NCBI RefSeq assembly: GCF_009811655.1 | Contig: NZ_BGJX01000005.1 | Coordinates: 1-64,000 of the forward strand | Length of the DNA stretch: 64,000 bases | Source: Methylosinus sp. Ce-a6 | GTDB taxonomy: Bacteria; Pseudomonadota; Alphaproteobacteria; Rhizobiales; Beijerinckiaceae | Reading direction: 5' to 3' | Shown: positions 1 through 9,146 of the stretch, piece by piece | Layout: each line of letters begins with the position of its first letter | Position numbering within the stretch: position 1 is the stretch's first letter | The notes under the pieces: model-generated | Databases searched by the model: none | The model's input: the letters and a program-made list of their open reading frames with translations, nothing else | What the model was told of the DNA's origin: nothing | Translations under genes and position numbers: made by a program

Positions 1-1
1 C

Positions 2-76
2 CGCTCCGCCGACGCCCCCCCGGCCGACGCCGCGCAGGAGCTCGACAGCGAGCTCCACGGCGCCTCCGCCGGCTGA
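2..76 (+). CDS. possible 3' end of an upstream gene (partial)
   Basis: An open frame enters from the left edge and stops with TGA at 74-76. The visible 24 residues are Ala/Asp/Glu-rich and carry no recognisable motif. The opposite strand is also open across 1-209, so it is uncertain that this is coding. The remaining 77-269 upstream of the epimerase shows no clear gene. Confidence 0.25.
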   Translation, partial: RSADAPPADAAQELDSELHGASAG

Positions 77-269
77 GGCGGCGGATCGCGACGACAGGCC
101 CGGTCTTGGCGACTCGCGACATATTCGGCGGCGACGGCGCGCAGAAGGGCGCTCGCCCAGTGCTCGGGCGGCAGGCGGCGGGCCTTGCCTTTCGAGCCTC
201 ACGCCCCAGATGTCTCGAGAGAGCGGCGCCCCCCGCGCCTGCGCAGCGGAGCCTATCGGCGCTTTGCCC

Positions 270-1322
270 ATGACGAGCGACACGCGCGACATCGCCCTCG
301 TCACAGGCGCGAGCGGTTTCATCGGAGGGGCCGTCGCGGGCCTGCTGCATGAGCAGGGGTTTTGCGTGCGCGCTTTCGTGCGGCCGACGAGCCCGCGCGC
401 CAATCTCCGCCCTCACTTTGAGATTTTCGAAGGCGATGTCACCGACCGTGAGAGCCTGCGCGCTGCGCTCTCCGGCGCGCGCTATCTCTTCCATGTCGCC
501 GCCGACTATCGTCTCTGGGCACCCGATCCCCGCATCGTGATGCGCACCAATCTGGAGGGGACCCGCATCGTCATGGAGGAGGCGTTGCGCGCCGGCGTCG
601 AGCGCATCGTCCATACGAGCAGCGTCGCGACGCTCGCGCCCGACGCCTCCGGTCTCTGCGACGAGACGCGGCGGCTCGAGGTCTGCGACCGGCTCGGCGC
701 CTATAAGCGCAGCAAGCTTCTCTCCGAGCGTCTGGTCGAGGAGATGATCGAGCGCCATGCTCTGCCGGCGGTCATCGTCAATCCTTCCGCGCCGCTCGGC
801 CCCGGCGACGTGCGGCCGACGCCGACCGGACGCATCATTCTCGAGGCGATGCGCGGCAATATGCCGGCCTATGTGGACACCGGCCTCGCCGTCGTCCATG
901 TGGCCGACGTCGCCGCCGGCCATCTCGCCGCTCTGCGCCAAGGGCGCATCGGCGAACGCTATATTCTCGGCGGCGAGAATGTCGAGCTCTCGCAATTGCT
1001 CGCCGAGGTCGCGCGCCTCAGCGGCCGCCGTCCGCCGCTCGTGAAGCTGCCGCGCTGGCCGCTCTGGCCGATGGCCCATGTCAACGAGGCCTTGGCGCGC
1101 GTCACCGGCCGCGAGCCTTTCCTCAATGTCGAGAGCCTTCGCCTGTCGGCGACGACCATGTTCTTCGACGACTCCAAGGCGCGTCGCGAGCTCGGCTATC
1201 GCTCGCGCCCCTATCGTCACGCGCTCGTCGACGCGATCGAATGGTTCGGCGCGCGCGCCGTCGACAAGCATCGCGCGCCGCGGGACGCGCGCCGCGCGCC
1301 GAGCGGCGCGCCCGGCGAGTAG
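270..1322 (+). CDS. hpnA: hopanoid-associated NAD-dependent sugar epimerase (HpnA-like)
   Basis: Extended short-chain dehydrogenase of 350 aa. The N-terminal Rossmann motif is VTGASGFIGG (residues 11-20, GxxGxxG) and the catalytic pair is Y145-x3-K149 (YKRSK). The sequence pattern (GDVTDRESLRAAL, FHVAADYRLW, NPSAPLGPGD) is that of the HpnA family, which is found with hopanoid biosynthesis genes and thought to act on the sugar head group of hopanoids. The start at 270 is chosen because homology begins there; an in-frame ATG at 210 would add 20 unrelated residues. No other hopanoid gene lies in the window, so its usual partners must be to the left or elsewhere. Confidence 0.85.
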   Translation: MTSDTRDIALVTGASGFIGGAVAGLLHEQGFCVRAFVRPTSPRANLRPHFEIFEGDVTDRESLRAALSGARYLFHVAADYRLWAPDPRIVMRTNLEGTRIVMEEALRAGVERIVHTSSVATLAPDASGLCDETRRLEVCDRLGAYKRSKLLSERLVEEMIERHALPAVIVNPSAPLGPGDVRPTPTGRIILEAMRGNMPAYVDTGLAVVHVADVAAGHLAALRQGRIGERYILGGENVELSQLLAEVARLSGRRPPLVKLPRWPLWPMAHVNEALARVTGREPFLNVESLRLSATTMFFDDSKARRELGYRSRPYRHALVDAIEWFGARAVDKHRAPRDARRAPSGAPGE

Positions 1323-1399
1323 CGCCGCGCTCCCGCTCTTGCGCGCCGGCCCGCAACAAGGCAATCCTTCGCGCAGCTTCTTCTCTCGACGAGCGTCGG

Positions 1400-1738
1400 A
1401 TGATCATCGATCGGCGTCCGCGCGGGGCTCGTGGGCGCGCGCTGTTTCGTCTCGGCATTCTCGCCGCGACGGCGGCGGCGGGCGCCGCTTTTCCCGCGCC
1501 GGCTTTCTCGCAGGCCTCCGCGGGCTTCACGCTCTGCGTGCAGCCGGGACAGCCGGCTTGCGTCTTCACGCCGGGCCGGCCGACCGAGGCCTGCGGACGC
1601 GACGTCGAGGCCTATATCGCCTCGGTGTTCCGCTATCGCGAATGTCTCGCCAAGGAGGGCGAGCGGGCGATTCGCGAATCGAACGACGTCATCGACCATT
1701 GGCGATGCCGCGAGCGAGGCGAGCGGTGTCGCAAATGA
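1400..1738 (+). CDS. small secreted cysteine-containing protein
   Basis: Encodes 112 aa. An Arg-rich N-terminus is followed by a hydrophobic Ala/Gly stretch ending in APAFSQA, a likely Sec signal peptide. The mature part has five Cys residues (CVQPGQPAC, EACGRD, YREC, WRCRE) in a short domain ending in ERCRK, suggesting a disulfide-linked periplasmic protein. I do not recognise the family. Its stop codon overlaps the start of the next gene (ATGA at 1735-1738), so the two are translationally coupled. Confidence 0.55.
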   Translation: MIIDRRPRGARGRALFRLGILAATAAAGAAFPAPAFSQASAGFTLCVQPGQPACVFTPGRPTEACGRDVEAYIASVFRYRECLAKEGERAIRESNDVIDHWRCRERGERCRK

Positions 1739-3042
1739 CCGCCGGCGCCGGGGGCCTGTCGCGGCCGATCGTCTATGACGTCACGCGTCTCGTGACGCGC
1801 GCGCTCAATCCGACGCCCAATGGCATCGATCGCGTCGATTTCGCCCTGGCGCGCCATTTTCTCACCATGGGCGGAGAGGGGAGCGTCGCGCTCGCCTGCG
1901 CGGCGCTCGGGCCGCGGCTGGCCTCGGCGCAAGAGGCGCTGCGCACGCTCGCCGATATAGAGACCTATTGGAACGAATTCCTCGACCCGCGCGAGGACGC
2001 CGTGTTCGAGACTCTCGTCGCCGCGCTCGCGGAGGCGCCCGCGCGCGGCGGCGCGGCGCGGGTGCGCAGGAGGGGATGGGGCGCGATTCCCGAGAATTGG
2101 CGCGCCATGCGGCGTTGGGCCTTTCGCATCGGAAGGCCGACCTCGACGGCGCCGAAGGGCGCGATCTATGTCAACGCCAGCCAGTTTCCCCTCGACAAGG
2201 ATTGGCATTCGCGCTGGCTCGACGCGCGGCCCGATGTGAAGCCCGTCTTCTTCGTCCATGATCTGCTGCCGCTCGAGGCGCCGGAGTTCTTTCGCCCGGC
2301 CGAACGGGACAAGCATCGCGCCGCCATGCGCAATATCACGCGCCGCGCCGCGGGAGTCGTCGTGGGCTCACGCGCGGTCGCGCGCCGCGTCGCGGATTTT
2401 TCTCGGGAGCAGGGCAGGGCCGATCTGCCCCTCCGCCTCGCCGGCCTGCCGGTCGCGCCCGTCTTCGAGACGGCCGCCGCCATCGATCCGCGCCTCGCCG
2501 ACAAAACCTATTTCGTGCTCTGCGGGACCATCGAGCCGCGCAAGAATCATCTGCTGCTGCTCAATGTCTGGCGCGAGCTCGCCGAGCGGGAGGGGCGGGC
2601 GACGCCCAAGCTCGTCCTCGTCGGCAAGCGCGGCTGGCACAATGAGAATGTGCTCGACATGCTGGAGCGCTGCGAGGCGCTGCGGCCGCATGTCGTCGAA
2701 GTCTCCGGCCTGTCGACGCCGGCGCTGCGCGCGTTGCTCGCCGGCGCGCGGGCCGCGCTCGCGCCTTCCTTCGCGGAAGGATTCGGCCTGCCGGTCGCCG
2801 AGGCGGCGGCCTGCGGCGCGCCGGTCATCGCCTCCGACATAGAGACTTTTCGCGAGATCGCCGGCGAGGCGCTCGATTATGTCGATCCGCTCGACGGGCC
2901 GGGCTGGCGCGACGCCGTTCTCGCCTATCGCGACGCCGATTCGCCGCGCCGTCTCGCGGCCTTGCGTCGTCTCGCGCAGTTTCCGCGCCGCGACGCGCCG
3001 TCCTTCTTTCGCGCGATCGACGAATTCGTCGGCGGCCTCTGA
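1735..3042 (+). CDS. GT4-type glycosyltransferase
   Basis: A 435-aa GT-B fold transferase. The C-terminal half has the donor-binding signatures of GT4 enzymes: LCGTIEPRKN near residues 258-268, and PSFAEGFGLPVAEA near 344-357 with the E-x7-E pair that contacts the sugar nucleotide. The N-terminus (YDVTRL, NGIDRVDFALARH) resembles a second glycosyltransferase at 41124-42491, so the two are probably paralogues. The start overlaps the preceding small gene by ATGA. Donor and acceptor cannot be read from sequence; a cell-surface glycan role is inferred. Confidence 0.8.
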   Translation: MTAGAGGLSRPIVYDVTRLVTRALNPTPNGIDRVDFALARHFLTMGGEGSVALACAALGPRLASAQEALRTLADIETYWNEFLDPREDAVFETLVAALAEAPARGGAARVRRRGWGAIPENWRAMRRWAFRIGRPTSTAPKGAIYVNASQFPLDKDWHSRWLDARPDVKPVFFVHDLLPLEAPEFFRPAERDKHRAAMRNITRRAAGVVVGSRAVARRVADFSREQGRADLPLRLAGLPVAPVFETAAAIDPRLADKTYFVLCGTIEPRKNHLLLLNVWRELAEREGRATPKLVLVGKRGWHNENVLDMLERCEALRPHVVEVSGLSTPALRALLAGARAALAPSFAEGFGLPVAEAAACGAPVIASDIETFREIAGEALDYVDPLDGPGWRDAVLAYRDADSPRRLAALRRLAQFPRRDAPSFFRAIDEFVGGL

Positions 3043-3074
3043 CCGCTCGCGCGAGCGGCGCGCGCTCGAGCCTC

Positions 3075-3100
3075 GGAGCCTGTAGTCGGAGCCTGTAGTC
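3075..3100 (+). repeat. 2 x 13-bp tandem repeat upstream of pyrH promoter
   Basis: GGAGCCTGTAGTC occurs twice in direct succession and ends exactly where the candidate -35 box of pyrH begins. It could be a regulator site or a simple slippage duplication. Confidence 0.6.
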
Positions 3101-3129
3101 TTGCCCAGGCGGCGGCGGTTTCCTATTAA
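3101..3129 (+). promoter_or_regulatory. candidate promoter for pyrH
   Basis: TTGCCC at 3101-3106 and TATTAA at 3124-3129 are separated by 17 bp, a good match to a housekeeping sigma-70 promoter. The pyrH start lies 38 bp downstream. Confidence 0.45.
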
Positions 3130-3166
3130 GGTCGAACCAAGGTCGACCAGCCAGAGAAAGGCGCCG

Positions 3167-3895
3167 ATGACGGATCCGTCGAACCCGCCGAAATGGAAGA
3201 GGGTCGTCGTCAAGCTCTCGGGCGAGGCGCTGATGGGCGACGCGCCGCATGGCCTGCACGCGCCGACATTGGAGCGGATCGCCAAAGATCTCGCTTCCTC
3301 GGCCGAGCTCGGCGCGCAGATCGCCGTCGTCGTCGGCGGCGGCAATTTCTTTCGCGGCATTCAGGGCGCCGACAAAGGCATAGAGCGCGCGCGCGCCGAT
3401 TCGATCGGCATGCTCGCGACCGTGATGAACGGCCTCGCGCTCGAGCAGGCGATCGAGGCGCAGGGCCGTCAGGCGCGGGCGCTGTCGGCGGTCCCCATGC
3501 CCTCGCTCTGCGAATCCTATTCGCGCCGCGCGGCGCTGCATCATCTCGCCAAGGGCCGCGTCGTCATCGCGGCCGGCGGCACGGGCCTGCCCTTCTTCAC
3601 CACCGACACCCCCGCCGTCGTGCGCGCCGCCGAGCTCTCGGCCGATGCGGTGCTGAAGGCGACCCAGGTGGACGGCGTCTATACGGCCGACCCCAAGCGC
3701 GATCCTTCCGCGCGGCGCTACGAGCAGCTCACCCATGACGAGGCGATCGCCAGGAGCCTCGCCGTGATGGACACCGCCGCCTTTGCTCTTGCTCGCGAGA
3801 ACAAGATTCCCATAATCGTCTTTTCCATCGCCGAGGAGGGCGCGATCCGCGCAGTGCTGGAAGGACGAGGACGGGCCACCCATGTCGTTCCCTGA
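3167..3895 (+). CDS. pyrH: UMP kinase
   Basis: Converts UMP to UDP with ATP in pyrimidine nucleotide synthesis. 242 aa, the normal length for the hexameric bacterial enzyme. The amino-acid-kinase fold motifs are present: VVVKLSGE with K16, GGGNFFRG at 57-64, and DGVYTADP late in the protein. The ATG at 3167 is chosen because the family begins just before KWKRVVVKLSGE; a frame extension to 3101 runs into the candidate promoter. First gene of the conserved pyrH-frr-uppS-cdsA-dxr-rseP-bamA block. A 30-bp-period duplication starts at its last codons. Confidence 0.97.
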   Translation: MTDPSNPPKWKRVVVKLSGEALMGDAPHGLHAPTLERIAKDLASSAELGAQIAVVVGGGNFFRGIQGADKGIERARADSIGMLATVMNGLALEQAIEAQGRQARALSAVPMPSLCESYSRRAALHHLAKGRVVIAAGGTGLPFFTTDTPAVVRAAELSADAVLKATQVDGVYTADPKRDPSARRYEQLTHDEAIARSLAVMDTAAFALARENKIPIIVFSIAEEGAIRAVLEGRGRATHVVP

Positions 3896-3934
3896 AGAGG
3901 GGCGACGTTTCGCATCGTTCCCTGAAAAGGACGA
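3885..3934 (+). repeat. 30-bp-period direct repeat at the pyrH 3' end
   Basis: TCGTTCCCTGAARAGG is present at 3885-3900, where it includes the pyrH stop codon, and again at 3915-3930. The end of the gene and its first downstream bases are thus partly duplicated in the pyrH-frr spacer. Confidence 0.6.
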
Positions 3935-4052
3935 CGCCTCGATGGCGCGCGGATTTCCGCCTCGGCCGATTATGTTCTATGAGACTTGGACCCCGAGCCG
4001 GCGCGGCCCGCTCGCTCGAACCGACAGACTTCACGAATAGGCAAAGTTTCCT

Positions 4053-4613
4053 ATGGCCCAGACTTTCGATCTGCCCGAACTGAAGCGCCGCATGCAGGGC
4101 GCGCTGGCGACGCTCAAGCACGAGCTCGGCGGGCTTCGCACCGGGCGCGCCTCGGCGAGCCTGCTGGAGCCGATTCACGTCGAGGCCTATGGACAGGCGA
4201 CGCCGCTCAACCAGGTCGCGACGATCAGCGTGCCGGAGCCGCGCATGCTCGCGGTGCAAGTATGGGACAAGGGCCTCGTCTCCGCCGTCGACAAGGCGAT
4301 TCGCGATTCGAATCTCGGCCTCTCGCCGACGGTCGAGGGCCAGGTGCTGCGCATTCGCACGCCGGAGCTCAATGAGCAGCGCCGCAAGGAGCTGGTGAAG
4401 GTCGCGCATAAATACGCCGAGGACGCGCGCGTCTCCGTGCGCCATGTGCGGCGCGACGGGCTCGACACATTGAAGAAGCTGCTCAAGGATCACGCTCTGC
4501 CGGAGGACGACGCCAAGCGGCACGAGAGCGAGGTCCAGAAGGCCACCGACGAGGCGGTGCGCGAGGTCGACGCCGCGCTCACGCAAAAAGAAAAAGAGAT
4601 CATGCAGGTTTGA
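4053..4613 (+). CDS. frr: ribosome recycling factor
   Basis: Splits post-termination ribosomes together with EF-G. 186 aa against the usual 185. The conserved GLRTGRAS segment (27-34) and the C-terminal helical region with RHVRRDG and [12 protein letters not shown] are intact. It lies 157 bp after pyrH and 69 bp before uppS, in the order seen in most alphaproteobacteria. Confidence 0.97.
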   Translation: MAQTFDLPELKRRMQGALATLKHELGGLRTGRASASLLEPIHVEAYGQATPLNQVATISVPEPRMLAVQVWDKGLVSAVDKAIRDSNLGLSPTVEGQVLRIRTPELNEQRRKELVKVAHKYAEDARVSVRHVRRDGLDTLKKLLKDHALPEDDAKRHESEVQKATDEAVREVDAALTQKEKEIMQV

Positions 4614-4682
4614 TTTTTCAATCGATTTGTCGCGAAGAGCCGGTTGGTCCGGTTCGAGCCTCGAGGATCGCGGAAAAAAAAC

Positions 4683-5465
4683 ATGGGAGATGGTGGAATA
4701 TTGGAGTTGGGAGCGCCGGCCCTGGCGCCGCGATCTTCCGCGCCGCGTCATGTCGCTTTGATCATGGACGGCAATGGCCGCTGGGCGGCGGCGCGGGGGT
4801 TGCCGCGGTTCGAGGGCCACAGACGCGGCGTCGACGCCTTGCGCAAGACGGTGCGCGCGGCGATCGAATTCGGGATCGATTATCTGACCGTCTATTCCTT
4901 TTCCGTGGAGAACTGGTCGCGTCCGCCCGAGGAGGTGCAGAGCCTGCTCGCGCTGCTGCATCGCTTCATCCGCAACGATTTGGCGGAGCTGCAGGCCAAT
5001 AATGTGCGCGTGAAGGTGATCGGCGAGCGCGAGGGTCTCGCCCCCGAGATCTCCGCGCTGCTGCTGGAGGCCGAGCAGACGACCGAGGCCAACACCGGCC
5101 TCACGCTCGTCGTCGCCTTCAATTACGGCGCGCGTCAGGAGATAACGGCGGCGGCCCGCGCTCTCGCCGAGGAGGTCGCGGCCGGCCGGCTGCGTCCGCA
5201 GGACATAGACACGGAGGCGATTGCCCGGCGGCTCGACACGGCGGATATCCCGGACCCGGACCTCATCATCCGCACGAGCGGCGAACAGAGGCTGTCCAAT
5301 TTCATGCTGTGGCAGGCCGCCTATGCGGAATTGCTGTTCGTGCCGGTTCATTGGCCGGATTTCAGCCGGGCCGACTTCGAGGCGGCGATCGACGACTACG
5401 CGCAGCGGGATCGGCGCTTCGGCGGCTTGGCGCCCGGCGACTGCAGGGCGAAGACCGCCTCATGA
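4683..5465 (+). CDS. uppS: undecaprenyl diphosphate synthase (cis-prenyltransferase)
   Basis: Condenses farnesyl diphosphate with eight isopentenyl units to make the C55 lipid carrier for peptidoglycan and surface polysaccharides. The catalytic MDGNGRW motif is at 28-34 with Asp29, and the C-terminal signature IIRTSGEQRLSNFMLW is intact. Encoded length 260 aa. I use the ATG at 4683; a TTG at 4644 would add 13 non-homologous residues. The stop overlaps the cdsA start (ATGA at 5462-5465). Confidence 0.95.
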   Translation: MGDGGILELGAPALAPRSSAPRHVALIMDGNGRWAAARGLPRFEGHRRGVDALRKTVRAAIEFGIDYLTVYSFSVENWSRPPEEVQSLLALLHRFIRNDLAELQANNVRVKVIGEREGLAPEISALLLEAEQTTEANTGLTLVVAFNYGARQEITAAARALAEEVAAGRLRPQDIDTEAIARRLDTADIPDPDLIIRTSGEQRLSNFMLWQAAYAELLFVPVHWPDFSRADFEAAIDDYAQRDRRFGGLAPGDCRAKTAS

Positions 5466-6328
5466 GAGAACCTTCACGGCCGGGCGGCGCCATCGCCGGC
5501 GACAAGGGCGCGCGATTCGGGGATCTCGGTCCGCGCATCGGCTCGGCGGCGACGCTGATCGCCACCGCCCTCGTCGCGCTCTATGTCGGCGGCGACGCTT
5601 TCGCGCTGTTCTGGCTGCTCGCCGGCTTCGCCGTGTCCTGGGAATGGCAGAGCATCGTCGGCGGCGAATTGGCGCTCGCCCGATTCGCCCTGGGCGGCGC
5701 CTCGCTGGCCGCGGCGACAGCCTTCGCCGCCCATGGCGGCGGCCCGCTCGCGCTGGCGTCGCTCGGCTTCTTCTCGATCATTCTCGCGATCCTGGCGGGG
5801 CCCGGACGCAGGCTCTGGGCGCCGGCCGGGCTGCTCTACGCCGGCTCGCTGATCGTCTCCACCAACATGCTGCGCCATTCGCCCGGCTATGGCGCGATCT
5901 CCATCGCCTGGCTGTTCGCCGTCGTCTGGGGAACCGATGTGATGGCCTATTTCGGCGGGCGGCTCATCGGCGGACCGAAGCTCTGGCCGCGCGTCTCGCC
6001 GGGCAAGACCTGGTCGGGAACGCTCGTCGGGGTCGCCAGCGGCGCGCTCGCGGGCGTCGCCGTGGTCCATTTCAGTCGCTGGAGCGCCGCGGCCACCCTG
6101 TCGCTGTTCGGCGTCGGACTGGTCGCGGCGGCGCTGGCGCAGGCGGGCGATCTCTTCGAATCCTGGATCAAGCGGCGTTTCGGCGTCAAGGATTCGAGCC
6201 ATTTGATTCCCGGCCACGGCGGCGTGATGGATCGCGTCGACGGCTTCATCTTTGCGAGCGCCTTTGCGGCGATGCTCGGCGGATTGCGCGGTCAGGAGTC
6301 CCTGGCCGCCGGAATTTTCATCTGGTAG
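5462..6328 (+). CDS. cdsA: phosphatidate cytidylyltransferase (CDP-diglyceride synthase)
   Basis: Makes CDP-diacylglycerol from phosphatidic acid and CTP at the inner membrane. 288 aa with about eight hydrophobic segments. The family signature is complete around residues 233-262: SWIKRRFGVKDSS followed by PGHGGVMDRVDG. The start overlaps uppS by 4 bp, implying translational coupling, and dxr follows after 7 bp. Confidence 0.95.
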   Translation: MREPSRPGGAIAGDKGARFGDLGPRIGSAATLIATALVALYVGGDAFALFWLLAGFAVSWEWQSIVGGELALARFALGGASLAAATAFAAHGGGPLALASLGFFSIILAILAGPGRRLWAPAGLLYAGSLIVSTNMLRHSPGYGAISIAWLFAVVWGTDVMAYFGGRLIGGPKLWPRVSPGKTWSGTLVGVASGALAGVAVVHFSRWSAAATLSLFGVGLVAAALAQAGDLFESWIKRRFGVKDSSHLIPGHGGVMDRVDGFIFASAFAAMLGGLRGQESLAAGIFIW

Positions 6329-6335
6329 GCGGCAT

Positions 6336-7580
6336 ATGGCGACAGGGGCGGGATCGGAGCAGTTTGTCACTCGGGCGCGCGGCGCGCGGCCGAAGCGCAT
6401 CGTTCTGCTCGGGGCGACGGGATCGATCGGCCGCTCGACGGTCGATCTTTTGACGCGCGACCCGGAAGGGTTTTCCGTCGCGGCGATCGCGGGCGGGCGC
6501 GACCATGCGGCTCTCGCCCGCACGGCGATCGCGGTGAAGGCGGAATTCGTCGCCATCCGTGACGAAGAGGGCTATGCGGCGCTGAAGGAGGCGCTATCCG
6601 GCACGAACATCCAGGTCGCGGCCGGGCGCGAGGCGGTGATCGAGGCTGCGACTCGCGAGGCCGATCTCGTGGTTTCGGCCATTGTCGGCGCCGCCGGCGT
6701 CGAGCCGACCCACGCCGCTCTTGCGCTCGGGCGCGACGTCGCTCTCGCCAATAAGGAGTGTCTCGTCTGCGCCGGCGCGCCGTTCATGCGCACGGCGCAT
6801 GAGAGGAGCGCCCGTCTGCTGCCGATCGACAGCGAGCATAATGCGATCTTCCAGGCGCTCGGCGGCGAGGACGTCTCGAAAATCGAGAAAATGACCATCA
6901 CCGCCTCGGGCGGGCCGTTCCGCACCTGGACCAGAGAGGCGATCGAGGCGGCGACGGTGGAGCAGGCGCTCAACCATCCCAATTGGGCGATGGGCCCGAA
7001 GAACACGATCGACTCGGCCACATTGATGAACAAAGGGCTCGAGCTCATCGAGGCGCATCATATTTTCGGCGTGCCGGCGGAAAAGCTCGACGTGATCGTG
7101 CATCCGCAATCCATCGTCCACGGGCTCGTGAGCTTTTCCGACGGCTCGGTCACGGCGGGGCTCGCCCGTCCCGACATGCGCGTGCCGATCGCCCATTGCC
7201 TCGCCTATCCCGAGCGGGTCGAGACCCCGGCGCCGCGGCTCGATCTCGTCGCCATCGGCGCGCTCACTTTCGAGAAGCCGGATCTCGAGCGCTTTCCGGC
7301 GCTCGGCCTCGCGCTCGAGGCGATGCGGGCGGGCGGGGGGCTTCCGACCGTCCTCAACGCCGCCAATGAGATCGCGGTCGAGGCTTTCCTCGCCGGCCGC
7401 ATCGGTTTCAGCGGCATCGCCCGCCATGTCGCGGATGCGCTGGAAGCCGCGCTCGAGGATGGCACGGCGCGCGAGCCGGGGAGCGTTGAGGACGCCCTCG
7501 ACATTGACCATATTGTCAGAGAAAGATCGCGCGGCGCCTTGGCGATGAACCGGGCTTCGGGCATGTTAACGCTTCAGTAA
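6336..7580 (+). CDS. dxr: 1-deoxy-D-xylulose 5-phosphate reductoisomerase
   Basis: Second step of the MEP isoprenoid pathway, converting DXP to MEP with NADPH. 414 aa. NADPH-binding GATGSIG at 26-32, then the NKECLV, DSEHNAIFQ and ASGGPFR motifs that form the metal and substrate site. It feeds isoprenoid precursors to UppS, encoded two genes upstream. The ATG at 6336 is chosen; in-frame upstream sequence overlaps cdsA. Confidence 0.96.
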   Translation: MATGAGSEQFVTRARGARPKRIVLLGATGSIGRSTVDLLTRDPEGFSVAAIAGGRDHAALARTAIAVKAEFVAIRDEEGYAALKEALSGTNIQVAAGREAVIEAATREADLVVSAIVGAAGVEPTHAALALGRDVALANKECLVCAGAPFMRTAHERSARLLPIDSEHNAIFQALGGEDVSKIEKMTITASGGPFRTWTREAIEAATVEQALNHPNWAMGPKNTIDSATLMNKGLELIEAHHIFGVPAEKLDVIVHPQSIVHGLVSFSDGSVTAGLARPDMRVPIAHCLAYPERVETPAPRLDLVAIGALTFEKPDLERFPALGLALEAMRAGGGLPTVLNAANEIAVEAFLAGRIGFSGIARHVADALEAALEDGTAREPGSVEDALDIDHIVRERSRGALAMNRASGMLTLQ

Positions 7581-7640
7581 CCAAGAGAGCAGGGCCGAAA
7601 GGCGGACTCTCGGGGAGCAGCGTTTGCCGGGAGTATCGCT

Positions 7641-8798
7641 TTGCTGGACTTGCTCATGACGATCCTCATCTACGTCGTCCCATTCGTCTTCGTGCTGACG
7701 ATGGTGGTGTTCTTCCACGAGCTCGGCCATTTCCTCGTCGGCCGTTGGTGCGGCGTGAAGATCGACGCTTTTTCCATCGGTTTCGGCCCGGAGCTCTGGG
7801 GCTTTGACGACCGCTACGGCACGCGCTGGCGCCTCGCGGCCATTCCGCTCGGCGGCTATGTGAAATTCCATGGCGACGCCAATGGCGCGAGCGTGCCCGA
7901 TCCCGAGCGCATAGAGGCGATGCCGGAGGAGGAGCGCAAGCTCACCTTCTTCGGCCAGTCGGTGTGGAAGCGGGCGGCGATCGTGGTGGCGGGGCCGCTC
8001 GCCAATTTCGTGCTGGCGATCGTCATTTTCACCATTCTCTACGCCTCCTTGGGGCGCAATATTCTTTTGCCGAAGGTCGCCTCGGTCCAGCCGGGCGGCG
8101 CGGCCGAACTGGCGGGCTTCAAGCCCGGCGATCTTGTCCTCACCATAGACGGCGAGCCGATCGACAGTTTCGGCAAGATGCAGGAGATCGTCTCCTCCTC
8201 CACCGGCAGGGCGCTCGCCATAGTGGTGCGCCGCGGCGGCGAGGATGTGAGCCTGCTGGCCACCCCCCAGTTGCGGGAGATCGAGACGGCGCTCGGCAAG
8301 GCCAAGATCGGCATGATCGGCCTGCAGGCGAGCTCCGATCCGGCCGACCAGCGCGAGGAGCGCTATAATGTCGGCCAGTCCTTCGTCCTCGCCGTCGACG
8401 AGACATGGACGATCGTCGAGCGGACCGCCTCCTATCTCGGCGGCCTCGTCGTCGGCCGCGAGGCGTCGGACCAATTGTCCGGTCCGATCGGCATCGCGCA
8501 AGTCTCGGGCCAGATGGCGAAGGCGATCGACAAGGTGGGCGTCGGCCCGCTCTTCAATCTCATCGCCATATTGTCGATCTCGATCGGCCTGCTCAATCTC
8601 GCGCCGGTGCCGCTGCTCGATGGCGGCCATCTGCTCTTCTACGTGATCGAGGCGGCGCGCGGCCGCGCGCTCGCCGAACGTACGCAAGAATACGCGTTCC
8701 GCGTCGGGCTCGCCATGGTGTGCACGCTGATGGTGTTTTCCACATACAATGATCTCGCGCGGCTCTTGCGTCGGCTGACGGGCGCGGGCGTCGACTGA
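7641..8798 (+). CDS. rseP: site-2 protease RseP (zinc membrane metalloprotease)
   Basis: Intramembrane protease of the envelope stress response. 385 aa. The zinc motif HELGH is at 26-30 in the first membrane segment; a PDZ domain lies around 130-200 (PGGAAELAGFKPGDLVLTIDG); the second active-site segment NLAPVPLLDGG is near 318-328. It starts with TTG at 7641, 7 bp after GGGAG; an ATG at 7656 is the alternative. It precedes bamA, as in most proteobacteria. Confidence 0.95.
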   Translation: MLDLLMTILIYVVPFVFVLTMVVFFHELGHFLVGRWCGVKIDAFSIGFGPELWGFDDRYGTRWRLAAIPLGGYVKFHGDANGASVPDPERIEAMPEEERKLTFFGQSVWKRAAIVVAGPLANFVLAIVIFTILYASLGRNILLPKVASVQPGGAAELAGFKPGDLVLTIDGEPIDSFGKMQEIVSSSTGRALAIVVRRGGEDVSLLATPQLREIETALGKAKIGMIGLQASSDPADQREERYNVGQSFVLAVDETWTIVERTASYLGGLVVGREASDQLSGPIGIAQVSGQMAKAIDKVGVGPLFNLIAILSISIGLLNLAPVPLLDGGHLLFYVIEAARGRALAERTQEYAFRVGLAMVCTLMVFSTYNDLARLLRRLTGAGVD

Positions 8799-9146
8799 AC
8801 GCTCATCCGTGTCTCTTCCCACGGAAATCCGAAGGGAATTCGTTCGGCCTGGCGTTTTGGACCGCTTTTCGCCATCATTCTGGGGAGGATCGCTCATCGG
8901 CGACTCGCGGCTTTCCGTCGCGGGTTTTCATCGTTAACGCGACGCTGACCATAAAACGTGGCTTCGCGGCAACGAGCCGGGCAAAACGAGGAAACTCGTC
9001 GCCTTCGGCATTTGCAGTAAACCGTAAACCTTGTAGAAGGTGAACATCGGATCGGACGGCGTACGGTAGCGTGCGTGCGTTGTCCCAGTTCGTGAGCCCA
9101 GCCGCCTTCGGGCGGGCGACGGCGCGACGAGGACGTAGGATTGACA
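8799..9146 (+). other. rseP-bamA intergenic region
   Basis: 348 bp without a convincing gene. A weak promoter candidate for bamA is TTGCAG (9012-9017) with TAGAAG (9034-9039), 16 bp apart; its spacer carries GTAAACC twice. AGGA at 9137-9140 is the bamA ribosome-binding site. I see no hairpin terminator after rseP. Confidence 0.5.

Noticed and set aside
1-209. Minus-strand gene across the left edge
   Set aside because: The frame is open but has no credible start codon or motif within view.
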